This document shows, in pieces, positions 33,411 to 45,945 of a stretch of DNA of 64,000 nucleotides. The position numbers and the translations under genes are program-made. A model generated the notes under the pieces. The model was not told the origin of the DNA. It saw only the letters and a program-made list of their open reading frames with translations, and searched no databases. Source of the DNA: Pteria penguin (taxonomy: Eukaryota > Mollusca > Bivalvia > Pterioida > Pteriidae); contig CM068590.1 in the NCBI GenBank assembly GCA_035048485.1, positions 6,578,329 through 6,642,328 of the forward strand, in the 5' to 3' direction. Positions within the stretch are counted from its first letter, which is position 1. Each line of letters starts with the position of its first letter.

Positions 33411-33990
33411 CATTCTTAATTTAACGAAATATGTGTTTCATTAACCGATGTAAGTGTGTACGTACGTAAGGATCCGACTAGCGAGTTGACTAACTTTGCG
33501 CACTACAAATGCATGCATGAAATATATATTGAAATATTTACATTTCATAAGTCCGTGTTTACTTTTTACAGATGTTTAAGTTAAAATACATACATTTTGC
33601 AACACACCCTTACATTTTATCTAGATGATTTACAGTATACAATGCGCTTGCATATAAACATGTCGTGACTTTATGGAATCGTATGCAATACTTGAAAATA
33701 CGTCATGAAATGAAAAAGATTTTAAACCCATAAGTACATGTGTCCACACATACCTATAAAGTCAGGCGGATCATGAATTGCGACGAAATAGAAAAAGAGA
33801 ATCCCCCCTTTTTTATCGATCTAGTGTATAATAATGTAAAATACTAACTCCCTCCTCAAGTCCCCCATAAAAATAAAATTATCAAATTTATGTAGGGCAA
33901 ACTATGCTTCTGTTTAAATGTGGATAATACATGTATATTATACGGAAGCGTATTAGTGCCACATTGAAACATTTTTATTTTTCGTTTTTT
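33411..33990. other. Gene-free interval
   Basis: Pre-insertion locus sequence to the right of the Ty3 element; no gene or repeat recognised. Confidence 0.3.
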
Positions 33991-34535
33991 CTAACTTTGA
34001 TCTTGGAAATTCCAACTTTACTCTTGGAAATTCCAACTTTTATCTTGGACATTCCAATTGTAATCTTACTTTAATCTCGGGTATTCCAACTGTAAAGTTG
34101 ATAATGCTCTCTATCAACACTTTATGTAAAAATGCATTTATTGTAAAAGGAATTACATTGAAAAAATAAATAGGAAAAAAAAGATACCACACCAAGCAAT
34201 TTTATGCCATCTGGCACTGTAAACCATGTCAATGCTAGAGGTTAAAATTATAATTGTAGTATTATATGCGCATTCATAAAGATAATTATGCATTTTTATC
34301 GAAAAATGGCATATGTAGTATTTATGATACAGATATTGTAGGTAATCAAAATAAAGCTTGACTTTAAAAGTTTGATGTTGTACTTTAAAGTTGGAATTTC
34401 TAAGACAAAAGATGGATTTACTGAGAGTAAAGTTGGAATTTCCCAGATTAAAGTTGTAATTACCACGATTAAAGTTAGAATTTCCAAGATTAAAGTTGGA
34501 ATTTCGAACTTTAATGTTGGAATTTCCATTGTCGG
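33991..34535. repeat. Fold-back structure with arms built of 21-24-bp tandem repeats
   Basis: The left arm (33991-34090) has about five units of 'aactttgatcttggaaattc'. The right arm (about 34377-34530) has about seven units of the complementary form 'ggaatttccaagattaaagt'. The two arms enclose ~285 bp of unrelated sequence. The arms give repetitive frames on both strands (KVGIS-type units), which I regard as by-products. Confidence 0.75.
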
Positions 34536-35870
34536 TAGGTTTGTGAGTTCGATAAAAAAGACTTTAAACATTACTTGTGACTTTATGACGTCAGAAGTCC
34601 CCGGAAGTGTATGGTATAGAATGGTCTGGTTAATGGAGCGGGAAACCAAGTTATTATAGTGTTCGGTAGAAGGTAATGGGTGTGTTATAATATATAAAAA
34701 GATATAAAACTCTTTTTGTTATTCTGTTTAATCCTTATATTCCATTATAAACATTCAAGCATTCTATGAAGTCATACGTATAACGCATTCATTAGAGTTG
34801 TGTCTCTTATAAGTGCCCAAACGTTCTCAAAATTAGGTAAACATACGGTATATTTTACGCTATCAGGGCAATCAAACACGAAGATAACTGGTAGGAAGTC
34901 AATTCTACATAAACCCCCTTCGAAAAAAGGATGTAGATGTTAAACAACTTGACACCCCTTACAATATGAACATATGAGAACATATGAGCATTATGTGGTT
35001 AGTTCATGAGGAGCAAACGCTTGAAATGATATAAGGTGACGATATGTTTTATAAATGAAAGTCGATGAAAAATTGATGACGACATACCTTGTAAACTTTG
35101 TGGAAAATGTCTCAGATATATTTTTCTACATGACGATTTATTCTGTTTCGATTTATCTATGTTCAGCAATCGGCGAAAAATGCCCGAAATGGTAAGTGGA
35201 AAAAGAATTGTTTACATACACCAGAAAATGTTAGAAAAGGAACTTGGATATCGGCTTAATAGTTTCCAGTGTAGATATTGCCAAGTCCGAAACCACATTC
35301 TACGCTACAAGATTGTATGCACTGTCACTTAATCTGACATACAGTGGTAGATATAGAGAAGAGAGAGTGTTCGTTTGTGTTTTTACGAGAGAGGGAGAGA
35401 GAAGGGGGAGGGAGAGAGACACATAGACAGACAGACACAGAGTGATTTCTCAGAAGAAAGTGTGAAACCAGTTATATAAGTCCTGGTATTTTTCTGCAAT
35501 ACTGAATAAACTCCAAAACAAGAGGTGGGGAAAAACGGAGCCTAGGAGAAGGAGAAAAAACAACATATAAGATAGATAAAATGTAATTAAACTAAGATAT
35601 AGGAGTCGAATTAAGATATACTCCTATAATTTCTCTGTCGAAAGTAAGACATTGTACTTTAAGACGCGTTTTCTACCCCAGAAGTATACTAGGCTGTCTA
35701 GCCATTACAAGATACTCAATTATAGGGGTTTATTATATAAGCATTCAAGATCTTATTCATATTTTACAATAACATGAACCGTTTTTATGTTCATATTTTC
35801 TATAATCAATTTTTATACATTCATTTGAATGTGCATCACACATACTTAAACATGCTATTTACTTCCCTGA
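34536..35870. other. Gene-free interval
   Basis: No gene. A purine-rich 'gagaga' tract lies at 35355-35440. The region 35690-35870 is similar to 41190-41360 (gene-family flank with SINE family 3). Confidence 0.3.
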
Positions 35871-36040
35871 TGGAGCCAATCTATCTTAGTGAGTATTGCG
35901 TTTGAGTTCGGCCAAGAGATCTAGGGTTCGAGTCCTGTCAGTAACTCTTCAGATGATGCAGCGATACTATGGATTTTGCAGATACACGTGATATGGTAAA
36001 TACCACCTACTCCCTTCTACTGAGGTGAGGTAGCGTATAA
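35871..36040 (+). mobile_element. tRNA-derived SINE (family 3)
   Basis: A tRNA-like head with B-box GGTTCGAGTCC (35925-35935) and a weak A-box, then a body shared with 60455-60640 ('tcagatgatgca', 'gcagatacac', 'gatatg', 'taccacc', 'gaggtagcgtata' or variants). Confidence 0.65.
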
Positions 36041-36127
36041 TGTATAACGTTCATGAAAATTTAACGTAAAATTATAACTAATTGTAATCTGTCCTTGAAT
36101 TTAAGAATCTTTATGAATACGATGAAA

Positions 36128-36709
36128 AACTTAAAGAGGCACTATCCCTCACAGCATTGAATTTACAGCTATTGAAAAGAAAATCATTGCTTTGCTATTT
36201 TTGCTGGCTTCCCAAAGATATACAACTTTTCGTTAATACAAAAATTTAGAACTTTACTTCTGCAAAGATCATACTCTATTTGTAAAATAAAATGAATTTT
36301 TATAAGATGCACATAAATTGTCCATACTTGTCGATAACGCCGCCTTCGGGCATACACAATGATATATTCCTAAGCGACACTTAAACAAAAGTATCAGCAA
36401 AATTATGGAAGTGAAAAGGAAACCGGGAAGAGATAATTTGTATAGTTATTCGAAGATGAAAAGTAGAAAAACAGATGTCAATAAAGACATCTTTGACGTT
36501 TTAATTCGGTCACATGATTAATGGTTCATGAATATTCATTATCTAGGTGTAAAATTACAGAGGAAAGCACGATTAATTGCGACGTTAACATCTCCTTAAT
36601 GGTAAAATATTTTCAATGTTTCGAAGTAGTGTCAAATATATATATTTGTAAACTTAAAAGCTTATAGTAAGTTTTTTAAATCCGCTTAGGGACAGTGTTT
36701 CTTTAAGTT
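36128..36709. mobile_element. MITE with 22-bp terminal inverted repeats (582 bp)
   Basis: The left end 'aacttaaagaggcactatcc' and the right end 'gacagtgtttctttaagtt' are inverted repeats with three mismatches over 22 bp. The interior has no frame and is AT-rich. Superfamily not assigned. Confidence 0.7.
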
Positions 36710-37365
36710 CACCGTACTCTTTTTCTATGATCTATCTTCATCCTTCTCTTCCTCTTCCTTGCCGTTACGTTATAGATGTTTGTGCGTACAAACATACGAC
36801 TAGATACGTTTCTATTTTCGGACTGGCTCGAATTAACATGTCACATCATGCTGATCAATAGCAGGTCAAGCTCGAACCATGGACCTCTCGCCTTTGACAC
36901 TATCCAATGAACAACACCGTATCTAGAGTGTTCTTCATACTAAGGTTGAGGTCATACATTTGTCCCAAAGTCATATTATCAATCTTGATATACTTAATCC
37001 TTTTACATTCATACTTGGATGAGATGTCCCACCTTCCGTGATAAAAAGGATGTAAATTTACGTTGTTAATATAAATAATAAGTGGTCTTATCTACATGTA
37101 TCTGCATGTTAATCTGGTTCAAGACAAAATTTATCTTTAATCTAAATACACATGAAGATTTGCTTTGTATTTTATCATTAAAACACTTTGTACACACCTC
37201 GCAATGCCATACGAATGTCCTTCTTTTAGTTTTCAGACCCTATTAAAACATATATGCAATTACTGTTCTGTGTCATGATATTTTATTTTTAATGATAGAA
37301 CGAGAACCAAGGAACTGCTTGATATGGTTGGTGACTTCCACCATAATGAGTTTTCCTTACTGTAT
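36710..37365. other. Downstream flank of copy D
   Basis: No gene. It parallels 7051-7593 and 53400-53780 in motif order and belongs to the duplicated unit. Confidence 0.45.
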
Positions 37366-38935
37366 TCAGTATTTCACTGTTTTCACTTGTCCATTCCTCT
37401 CCCCGATCCATAGGTGTCCCTCGCTGTCTACATCAATGTAACGTGGCGCCTTCAATCCAGGAAGCTGTATATATTATAGGAACTTACCATCCTTGTCCAA
37501 GACGTGTATTCTGTTGTTGCCCTCATCAGTGATAAGGACGCGGCCACTGATGTCTGTAGTAACGTCCCGTGGGTCGAATGATGAGGCATCGGATCCTGTA
37601 TATTTGTACCGTAGTCTGTGGTCTTTATTAAATACTAGCAGCTTCTATCTAAGTGTGTGAGTAACGTATAGATCCTCGTTCACTTTATTCACACTTACTG
37701 TGTTTAGATAAGAAAACAGCTTTCGATCAGATTTATGTATAATGTCCCCCTCACTGCTGTACTGGATTACTCGGTGGTCACAGTGATACGTCACGATGAC
37801 GTTACCATTACGTAGGGAACATATTCCCCACGGCTTGTACGGGGTAGACAATACATGCGTGATTCTCCATGACGTCGCTTCCTTTGACGCTGACACGATA
37901 CGTTTATTGTCAAAGTCATTGAAGAGAATGTCTCCCTGTGGAGTGACGGTGAGATAATTGAACAAGAACTCAGTATGTATGGTATCCAGTGCGGCGCCAT
38001 CACGGTCCATCAGCTGTATACATTGTTTACCAGTCCTCACCCAGGCCAGACCTGATGACGTGGTACAGGCGATGTATGGATGGCTATAACCTGGATGGAA
38101 TGATGATACTTGATTTACTACTGGTGTGGATAATAATGGCGTAACAGACGCGGGCTCTTGTCGTGATGATTTTTTACTACGTGTGACATCTGTGATATTG
38201 TTTGAAATTTTCTTTTCGAAATGTGTACCGAAATGTTTAGTTTTCCAATCATGGTTGCTATAATTTTATTATCAATTTGGCCAGGAGTGTAACTGGGAGG
38301 TGACTGCTGAGATAAGGTTGTAAGAGCTTTCATATCGGCGACATCAATCTTATGGTCTAAAAGACTGATATCATTTATTTGTACAAGTTCGTCTGGTTGT
38401 CTAATATTTTTTTAATTCCTCATACTTGTCATTTATTGCCTTCTCTTGTGATTGAAGCACCATTACTTGATTTTCGCTGATTTCTCTCCGTTCCTTCTGT
38501 ACTTTGTCTAAGGCCTTATCTACGGCTTCATGAATACGAGTTGTCTGCTCTACTAATTCTTGGTCAATTTTTTGGATGATGTCTTTGTACCAAGTCGTTG
38601 TCTGTTTAGCTTCGTCCAAAAGAATTTTCCATTGCGTCAGGCATTCTTGAAAAGACCCTTGTAAGTTTTGTGTATCGCTGACTTTCTTATTACGGATTGC
38701 ATCTTCAATTTCTTCTAAGTCATGCCCTTTATGTGATGTTACGGAACATTTCACACAATATGCGTCATTACAAGTTTCGCACCAAAATACATTTTTATTA
38801 TCAGAGTGTCTTTTGCATGTTCGTTTTTCTCTTTCTGAATATAGCGCAAATCTACGCGTTTGTCTTTTCACCTCCTGTTTTTCATTACACCCTTTACATT
38901 CCGCAATTCGGACATTGATATTTTGCCGGGTTCAT
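37366..38935 (-). pseudogene. B-box/NHL gene copy D, multiple lesions
   Basis: The start ATG (38935) follows the conserved splice-acceptor-like TTTGTAG. A ~36-bp deletion removes the codons after Met that carry the first two B-box 1 cysteines, and a TAA follows within 15 codons. From 38871 to 38401 the frame is open through B-box 2 (C...H...CNDAYCVKC...SHKGHD) and the coiled coil, then stops. The propeller is split by a frameshift near 38220 and by a stop near 37645 (CDTGR-type strand altered). The last blades to KIVKY-like TVKY are recognisable down to 37366. Not a functional gene. Confidence 0.85.
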
Positions 38936-39274
38936 ATTCTACAAAGTAATATGTCGTTTAGGAAGCAATACAGAATGAAAACTGTTGTATTTTAATTGTG
39001 TTCATTGTAAATAAATAATTCAATTAATTGAAACTTATACATTTCTTTCAATTTTATTAGCTATATTGGACAGAGCTTATGCGATACCATTCGTCGCCCA
39101 TCCATCCATCAGTAAACATTTTGTGTGTTATCTTTACTCCTCTGAAATATGATTATCGGCTGAAAGTATTCCATTTATAATGTATATGATATCGGTGCGA
39201 TAGAAATCCCCCAGGCTGGCAGCTAAGTTAGTGTAATATAATTGCCAAAGAATTAATATTTTCAGGAAATTTTT

Positions 39275-39896
39275 AATGTTACAGGGCAGTTGCCCTGTCA
39301 AAAATTACCGGAATACACCCATATTCAAACTTGACCTGCATCTTTCTTTGATACATCTATATACCCAATATCAATTTAATCCATCAAACCTTCAAAGAGA
39401 AGATAAGCGGAAACTGTCGTTTGTAAGAAATATTCTATGTTCAAGGGCTTTAACTCTGTCAAAAATTACCGGACCACACCTATATTCAAACCTGCATTTT
39501 ACCTCGATACCTCTGTATACCTAATATCAATTAAATACATCGAACCTTCATAGAGAAACTGTCATTTTTATGCCGCCGGATTATTAGATCGGAGGTAATT
39601 GTTTTTGTCCTGTCTGTTTGTTTGTTTGTTTGCTTGTTTGTTTGTTTGTTTGTTTGTCTGGCTGTTGTCAACTGTAACCTTGACTATAACTTTTGAATCT
39701 TGAAGGATAGAGACTTCATATTTGACTTGCGTACTCAACTAATGAAGATCTTTCAAATGACCTTGATACATCTGTGTACCTTATATCAATTTAATCCGGC
39801 AAACCCTCAAACAGAAAATGAGCGGAAACTCAATGATGAAGGAATGACGAAACAAGGTAACACTATATGCCCCGGCCATTTCATGGCGGGGCATTA
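39275..39896 (+). repeat. Hairpin-capped degenerate tandem repeat
   Basis: It starts with 'acagggcagttgccctgt', a perfect hairpin. Three degenerate units contain 'aaaattaccgg', 'cctgcat', 'gatac..ctgtatacc', 'atatcaattta' and 'aaccttca'. A (TTTG)n tract lies at 39615-39658. A terminal hairpin 'tgccccggccatttcatggcggggca' type ends it. It resembles 23897-24822 and 43562-45945 in plan. Confidence 0.55.
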
Positions 39897-40559
39897 AACG
39901 GTGAGCAACTGGTAGTAGGCAGGGATTGCACTGCTGCAATCCGTTTGGTAGAAAAAGTTAACCCAACAATGTCATTTTCAATAGGTTCATATGTCCTAAC
40001 TCCCTTTTCCAATATTTCTATATTCGCATTTATATAATGTAGATGGTTCAGTTCTGTCGACTGAAAATAATGATAGTGGATTTTGCGATATAGCTAAATA
40101 AGATTCAGATCTGACTCAACTGTATGACAAAATCCACCATATGTACTAACGCGATATACACAAAACAAGAAAAACATCACAAAAAAAGCTTCAGCTACAC
40201 GGTAGCTACTGTACCGACTAAGAACGGTCAGTTGTAGTGAAAATGTAGAATTGTCAAAGCGGCTCCGGCTTTAGAGTTCATGGTTAAGACCTGAACCTTT
40301 GGGGTCCGGGGGATCTCCCCCCAAACCACCTCTTAAACCAGGATCCGCCCCTGTTACGGTAGCCAAAGCGTATGTTATTTTCATGTAGCTTTCTTTTTTT
40401 TAAGTCTGTTATAAGCGGGTGGTTGAGAGGGGGCGGTTCTCTCCTTCCTTTGCACTGCTGTATTTCGTTTGTAATATTATACCGTACGGAAAGGTATAAA
40501 CCCCATTTTAAGAGATTTCCCTCTCCATTCGTTCATTCACATTAGAGATTATAGATGCA
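39897..40559. other. Upstream flank of copy D with MITE remnant
   Basis: No gene. The segment 40262-40355 ('cggctccggctttagag' to 'ggatccgcccctg') resembles the CAGTGGCGGA MITE family. The remainder matches the upstream flanks of copies A and C. Confidence 0.35.
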
Positions 40560-40860
40560 GTGTCCTACCTTGTTGTCTATAACCTGAAAATCTTAGTCAA
40601 CACTTAAACGTCTTCCTTGTTAGTAGCTGGTTACTATAAACGTAGATCTATAACAGATAAAAGGTCAATGCGCAAGGTTCAAAACGAAAGTACTATAAAG
40701 CCAGAGAAGTGGCTGAAATATCAAAGATTCGATCAAATCACAGATATATTCCTCTTGATGTGATTCCATCCTGTAATACTCCAATGAACATTATGCACGT
40801 TGTAAAGAGGGTTCATTAAGGGGAATTCCCAATATTCATATCGAGGCTCGTCTTTAACAG
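40560..40860 (-). promoter_or_regulatory. Conserved upstream module of copy D
   Basis: This is the best-preserved sister of the module at 5155-5460. AACGAAAG (40683-40690) is the IRF-like half-site and GGGAATTCCC (40821-40830) the kappaB-like site. It is about 1.9 kb upstream of the copy D ATG and about 1.9 kb from the inverted module of copy E, so D and E are divergent. Confidence 0.45.
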
Positions 40861-41359
40861 TCCAGTCAGAGGCAAAGAAGTCTCAAAATGGATTATATTT
40901 CTGTGATTACAATGCACTGAATTAAAGAGCAATCATACTAAACGATCACACGGATCGATGTCAGGACACTGCAACGACAACCACCGAATAGAATCGATCA
41001 CTCTATAGATAATAGCACATGATGTCGTTACCTGTAAATACAAACTGAATGGATTTGACAAAATTAGGGCGCGAGGTGCCACAAGTACAAAGATTGTTTG
41101 ACTTCATCATATTATTCTAGTGTGGGACGAAGGTGGATTAATGGAGAATACATTCAAATTTTAAAAGAAATGTCTATCAAGCATAATAAACGGTACTAAA
41201 TCATAATGGTTTATTATATTGATTCAAGATTTCATTCATATCATCATACTTTATTCATATTTCAGAATAATATATAAAGTTTTACTGCTCATACTTTGCA
41301 TAATGAAATCTTTATACATTCATTTGTAATATATATCACACACATTTGAATAAATTTAC
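40861..41359. other. Gene-free interval
   Basis: Unit flank; 41190-41360 parallels 35690-35870. No gene. Confidence 0.3.
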
Positions 41360-41475
41360 CTCCCTGAGCGGATATATTTCAGTAAGTAGTGTATTTGACT
41401 CGGGGCGAGAGATCTAAACCTCGAGTCCTCTGCTACTGTGACCTTTGTGCTCTCATAATACAGTCCGATGTCTCA
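41360..41475 (+). repeat. Degenerate SINE family 3 fragment
   Basis: 'gatatatttcagtaagtagt' and 'gagagatctaaacctcgagtcc' match the tRNA-like heads at 35871 and 60455 with a decayed B-box. The body diverges. Confidence 0.45.
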
Positions 41476-42639
41476 ATGAGTTGTGCGTAGGAATAGGACC
41501 GAGGAATTTAGTGTCCCAATCCTGCGCAAAATATGATAATAATGATACATTCAGAGATTTCCTTTCAATTTATGGCGTATAAAGTGTAGATATCATGATA
41601 TACTGGTAACAAACCGCACCTGGCGTCGGCAGCTGAGCCTGGAGCTTCATGCTTTTTCCTTAGATGGATAGTGGGCACGGCATCCGGCAGTACCCGATTT
41701 TGTTTGAAAATGTCATGTTTTCCCAAAGATTCCATTAATTGGTATTGATCGAGGTAATACTCTTGGTGAAAGTGTTTTTCGCAAATTACCTAGAATGGCG
41801 AAGGCTTATCGAAAATTTTTTGTTGGCTCTGAATAAAATGTATCCATTGCCTTCTAATTTGGGGTCTTTTATGAAAGAGATGCAGTGATACACCGTCTTG
41901 GTACGAAGTTGTGCAGTTAGCAGTTCAACAATACTTTCCTTTCTTGACAGCTTTAGAGATTTTTTGGGGATTATCAATAATCGTGACGCCATTCAACTAT
42001 ATTCACTTATGTCATTCATGATTTAAATAGATTATACTTAGTATACATATCTTATTAAAAAAAAAAACCCTCGGAATTCCGCGGAAAGACAGTGTATCAA
42101 TATATTGTTTGCTTATATGTTTGATATTTGCTCTATCTCATACAGAATGTGTAGAATCGTGCCAGCCACTCAGTTCATCAAAATTGAAAGATTACGCAAC
42201 AAAAGGAATTTTGTTCTTATCATCAATAGAGGGCCACGCCTTGCAGATTTGTCAGCCGAAGCAGTAAGGGATGTTTACGAGCCACAGTGATACGGTCCCT
42301 ACGATTTGATTGTCTCTGCTAGACAGGTTATATAGGAAAGACATCGGGGAGACTTGAACCGGGGACCAGTTGGCCACGACCCAAGCGCGTATAAAATTTC
42401 AAATACAATATAGAAAGTCCATTGAATATAACAAAAGATACAATATTTCATTATCCAGTGCAACAACATGACCACTACCAGCTCATTGTCTAATAATACA
42501 AGGGACATGCTTAATAACATTACCCCCCCCCCCCCCTTCCGCTCTATCTCTCAAGAAATATATTACCGCATTATTTTGCTGAATCTCCCAGGTAATTTCA
42601 TTTAAATGGTGTAGCTAACAGAGCGTTGGATTGATAAAG
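41476..42639. other. Non-coding interval with SINE relic
   Basis: No gene. About 42240-42375 holds a decayed minus-strand SINE family 1 copy ('gaagcagtaagggatgttta', 'gacttgaacc', 'ggccac'). A C run lies near 42522-42537. Confidence 0.35.
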
Positions 42640-42935
42640 ACGAGCCTCGATATAGTTATTTGAAATTCACTTAAAATAAACCTTCTCTAATTTCAACGTT
42701 TATAATGCTCATTGGGGTATTAATGTAGGGAATTCACATCAAGGGTTATATATGATTTGAATAATTCTTTAACGTTTCAAGCTTGTCTAGCTTTACAGTT
42801 CTATTGTTTTGAACCGTGTACATTGACCTTTTATCTGTTATATATCTACGACCACAGTAACCAGGTAATAACAAATGAGAAGTTGAATTGTTGAACAGGA
42901 TATTCATGTTACAGACAACTTTTTTAAGGTACGAC
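42640..42935 (+). promoter_or_regulatory. Conserved upstream module of copy E (inverted, decayed)
   Basis: The complement of the module upstream of the other copies, as expected for a plus-strand gene. The kappaB-like site reads GGGAATTCAC (42728-42737) and the IRF-like site is lost. It lies about 5 kb from the copy E ATG because the hairpin-capped repeat 43562-45945 and other sequence intervene. Confidence 0.35.
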
Positions 42936-43561
42936 ATTGTTTATAAAGCGTTTGTTATTTTCATACAGCGTACTATTTGAAAACCTGGGTTGGATAGGGA
43001 TGGAGGTTTCGCCCCTTCAATTCCACTTTCCACAGCTATGTTTCTTTTGCAATATTTTACCGCATGAATGCGTGGAACCCCATTCTAACAGAAGATAAGT
43101 TATATATAATTAGCTAGCGCCCCGCCCCATTTTCACATACATTCTATTGGTATAGCTAAAAATCTGGGGTGAAGGAAATTTCCGGTAACATTTAGAATCA
43201 GGAAATAGGATGTAATCTGAATAACCACTTCTGGATCCGTCAAATAATACTCTGTTTTATTTGTATTATACTACATTAACTTATTTAGTTAATTTTAATT
43301 TTATTGTTCGGCTGAAGAATTTATAGAAAGGCAGAAGAGGTATCTCCCCCAATGTTATGAAGTCTGGATAAATTAATTTATTCATTTATGTAGTTATGTA
43401 TTTTATGATATATTAAGAGTTGTCTCAGATTGAAACATGCAAAATCTGTAAAACATCCTCCACATGCAAGGCCAAATATATTCCAGAATGATATTATTTT
43501 TAATATTTGGGTCAAAAGAAGTAAATCATACTTCCCAAAATATAGGTCAAGCTAGTTCTAT
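42936..43561. other. Upstream flank of copy E
   Basis: No gene. It matches, inverted, the flanks nearer the ATG in copies A and C ('attctgcagccg'-type segment near 43320). Confidence 0.35.
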
Positions 43562-45945
43562 TTATTATACCCCCCGCAAACAAAGTTTGGGGAGGGGGTA
43601 TATAGGAAACACCCTGTCTGTCCGTCTGTCTGTCTGTCTGTCCGTCTGTCCATCAACCTTTGTCCGGGGCATAACTTTTTTATTCTTTATCATATGATGA
43701 TCATACTTGGTACATTTGTTCCTTTGGAGATGCCGGTGTGTCATGACCCTGAACCAAGGTGGTGGGTCAAAGGTCAAGGTCACTATTCACTTCCCATTAG
43801 AGTTAGGCTTCTCCCATTAGCACCTTTGTATTATCTTTCCAAAAGTGTCAACATGCGAACTCGCGCATTCATTTACATTTAAGTGTTTGTGATAATCATA
43901 TTTCTTCGTGTCATCGTGTGATATTTAGGAGGGTTAATCTCTACACCCATTGTGTTGTTAAAGACCTCCAGATCACAGTAAGTAGGAGGCTTTCTTATTT
44001 TAAATGTGTGTTCATTATGGCTAGACCTCTCCGTTCGAAAAGTTTTTGTCTATTTTTAATGCACTGCTGAATAGACCTTGAGCTGCTATATACCCCTATT
44101 CTCCCCCTAGGGGGAATTTTCGAGGGTATATTTTTCTGAAAGATTATTTAAAATGCTACAAAATGAGCCATGTTTGCACTCTGGCCGTTCGGACTTTACT
44201 GAGTTTTGGGGCAAAAACATAAGATTTTTATCAAAAATCGCTGAAAATTGGAAATTTTGAATAAAATGTGAACAATGAAAAAACATGAAAAAAAAACATG
44301 CAACCTGATAGATCTTGGTATGATCTATCAAATAAAAAAGGTTTCAGTACCATGTCATGTATCCCTTTTCGATAATTCATGATTGGGTAAATGGCATATC
44401 ATTAAATAGATTAGATATACTAGACGATGGATGGACGGACGGACAGATGGATGGACCAAGAAAACAATACAGACAGACCAGCCATACATATGGAAAGAAT
44501 AATGGTTAGACCAGAATAGGCCCGTAAGCCCTTTGATAGAAGATGGGAGTGTAGAACTATTATCTTCTCCGATTGATGTATAGTCATACTACCAAGTGTA
44601 AAGACAATGTGACATGTTTATCATAAAAACCATGCATAAGATTTGGACAGTTTCTAAATAGGAAGAAGTCTCACTCTGAATTGGTCGAGGGGGAGGTGGG
44701 AAGGCTCACCCTAGAGCCAGACTTCCTGGTGGGAGGGATGGCTGTTGGGGAAGTATCACTCTTTTACACCGGAACAAATGTGCCGGGAGCTCATGTCCTT
44801 CCTGCCTGCGTCCGCTGTCCGAAAAAAAAATTACCTGGGCTATAACTTTTGAACCATAAGAGATATGACTTTTGGTATTTCAAGTTTATTCCCCATATAA
44901 AGAGCTTTCATTTAGTGCTACTACATTTGACGTCATGACCTTGACCTTTAAACTGGCTTGTATCTTTTGAACCATTAGAGATAGACTTTGATATTTGAAA
45001 TGTAGATTTTTATGACCAGAATATTAATTTGTTGCTATCACTTTTGTTCTCTTGACCTTCAATTTGGACTTGGATCTAATTTTCAGAAAGGTAAACTTTG
45101 GATATATCTTTTCTACTATAAGAGAGGGGGCTTTAATATTTCACATGTAGATTCCTCATGAAAACTTTCATTTGGTGCCATTACTTTTGACCTTGGATTT
45201 TACCTTTGTTCTTGGTGTTATCGTTTGAACTATAAGACAAAGGGCTTTTATATTCGATGTGTAATTCTCTTATGATCAGATCCTTCATGACCTTGACATA
45301 TTTTTCAAAAAATTTATTCTGGGTTTTATTGTTTGAAAGATTAAAGTTAAGGCTTTAATATTTCATGTGAAGATGCTGTATTACCAAATCTTTCATTTAG
45401 TTGCATCTCTTTTGACCATGTGACCTTGACCTTAGACTCTGACTTTTCAAAACACATTACAGACTTAAAAATCTTTACTTTTAATGCCCCTGAGTTGAAT
45501 ATTACCTGCACCAAAGAAGTATGTTGTCTCCTGGCAATTCTTGTTACTCCTTGCAGTGATACATTATTTCATAGAATTGTTGTTCAGGTTCATAGGGTGC
45601 GTCATGACATTGACTTAAGGTCAATTCTGAAAGATCAAGGTCACAGCGACTATGTATGGTAAATCCGTGTCTGAACCACAACGTTTTACTACCTGTATTA
45701 ATTTGAATAATTCACAGAACTTTTGCCCTGGTTCCAAAGGTGTGCCATGACATGGAACCAAGTTTAAATTTCATGATTAGCATTATCTTGCAAAGTTTTA
45801 CCTCTTTAATAAAACTGAGTAGAAAATTCGGGAGATTTTTGTACCCCTGAATAATGGGGGAAGGTAATTTCTCCAAACATTCACTTAATCCCTCTTTAAA
45901 TTAAGCGACTTGCATATTATGCAATGTGAGTCGTTCCTCTTGTAT
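43562..45945 (+). repeat. Hairpin-capped repeat with 105-135-bp internal tandem units
   Basis: It opens with a hairpin of C-rich and G-rich arms ('ataccccccgcaaac', 'tttggggagggggtata'), then a GTCT/GTCC tract and 'ggggcataacttttttattc'. From 44835 to about 45440 there are five degenerate units with the core 'tataacttttgaacca' or a variant, 'taagaga', 'ggctttaatattt', 'tttcatttagtg' and 'tttgaccttgacct'. It ends 'tgcatattatgcaatg...gttcctcttgta'. It may be two adjacent elements (43562-44140 and 44756-45945). No protein is encoded. Confidence 0.55.

Noticed and set aside
34296..34659. Two repetitive open frames (KVGIS-type and ISTLI-type units) on opposite strands
   Set aside because: Both arise from the 21-24-bp minisatellite arm; they have no domain, promoter or conservation.
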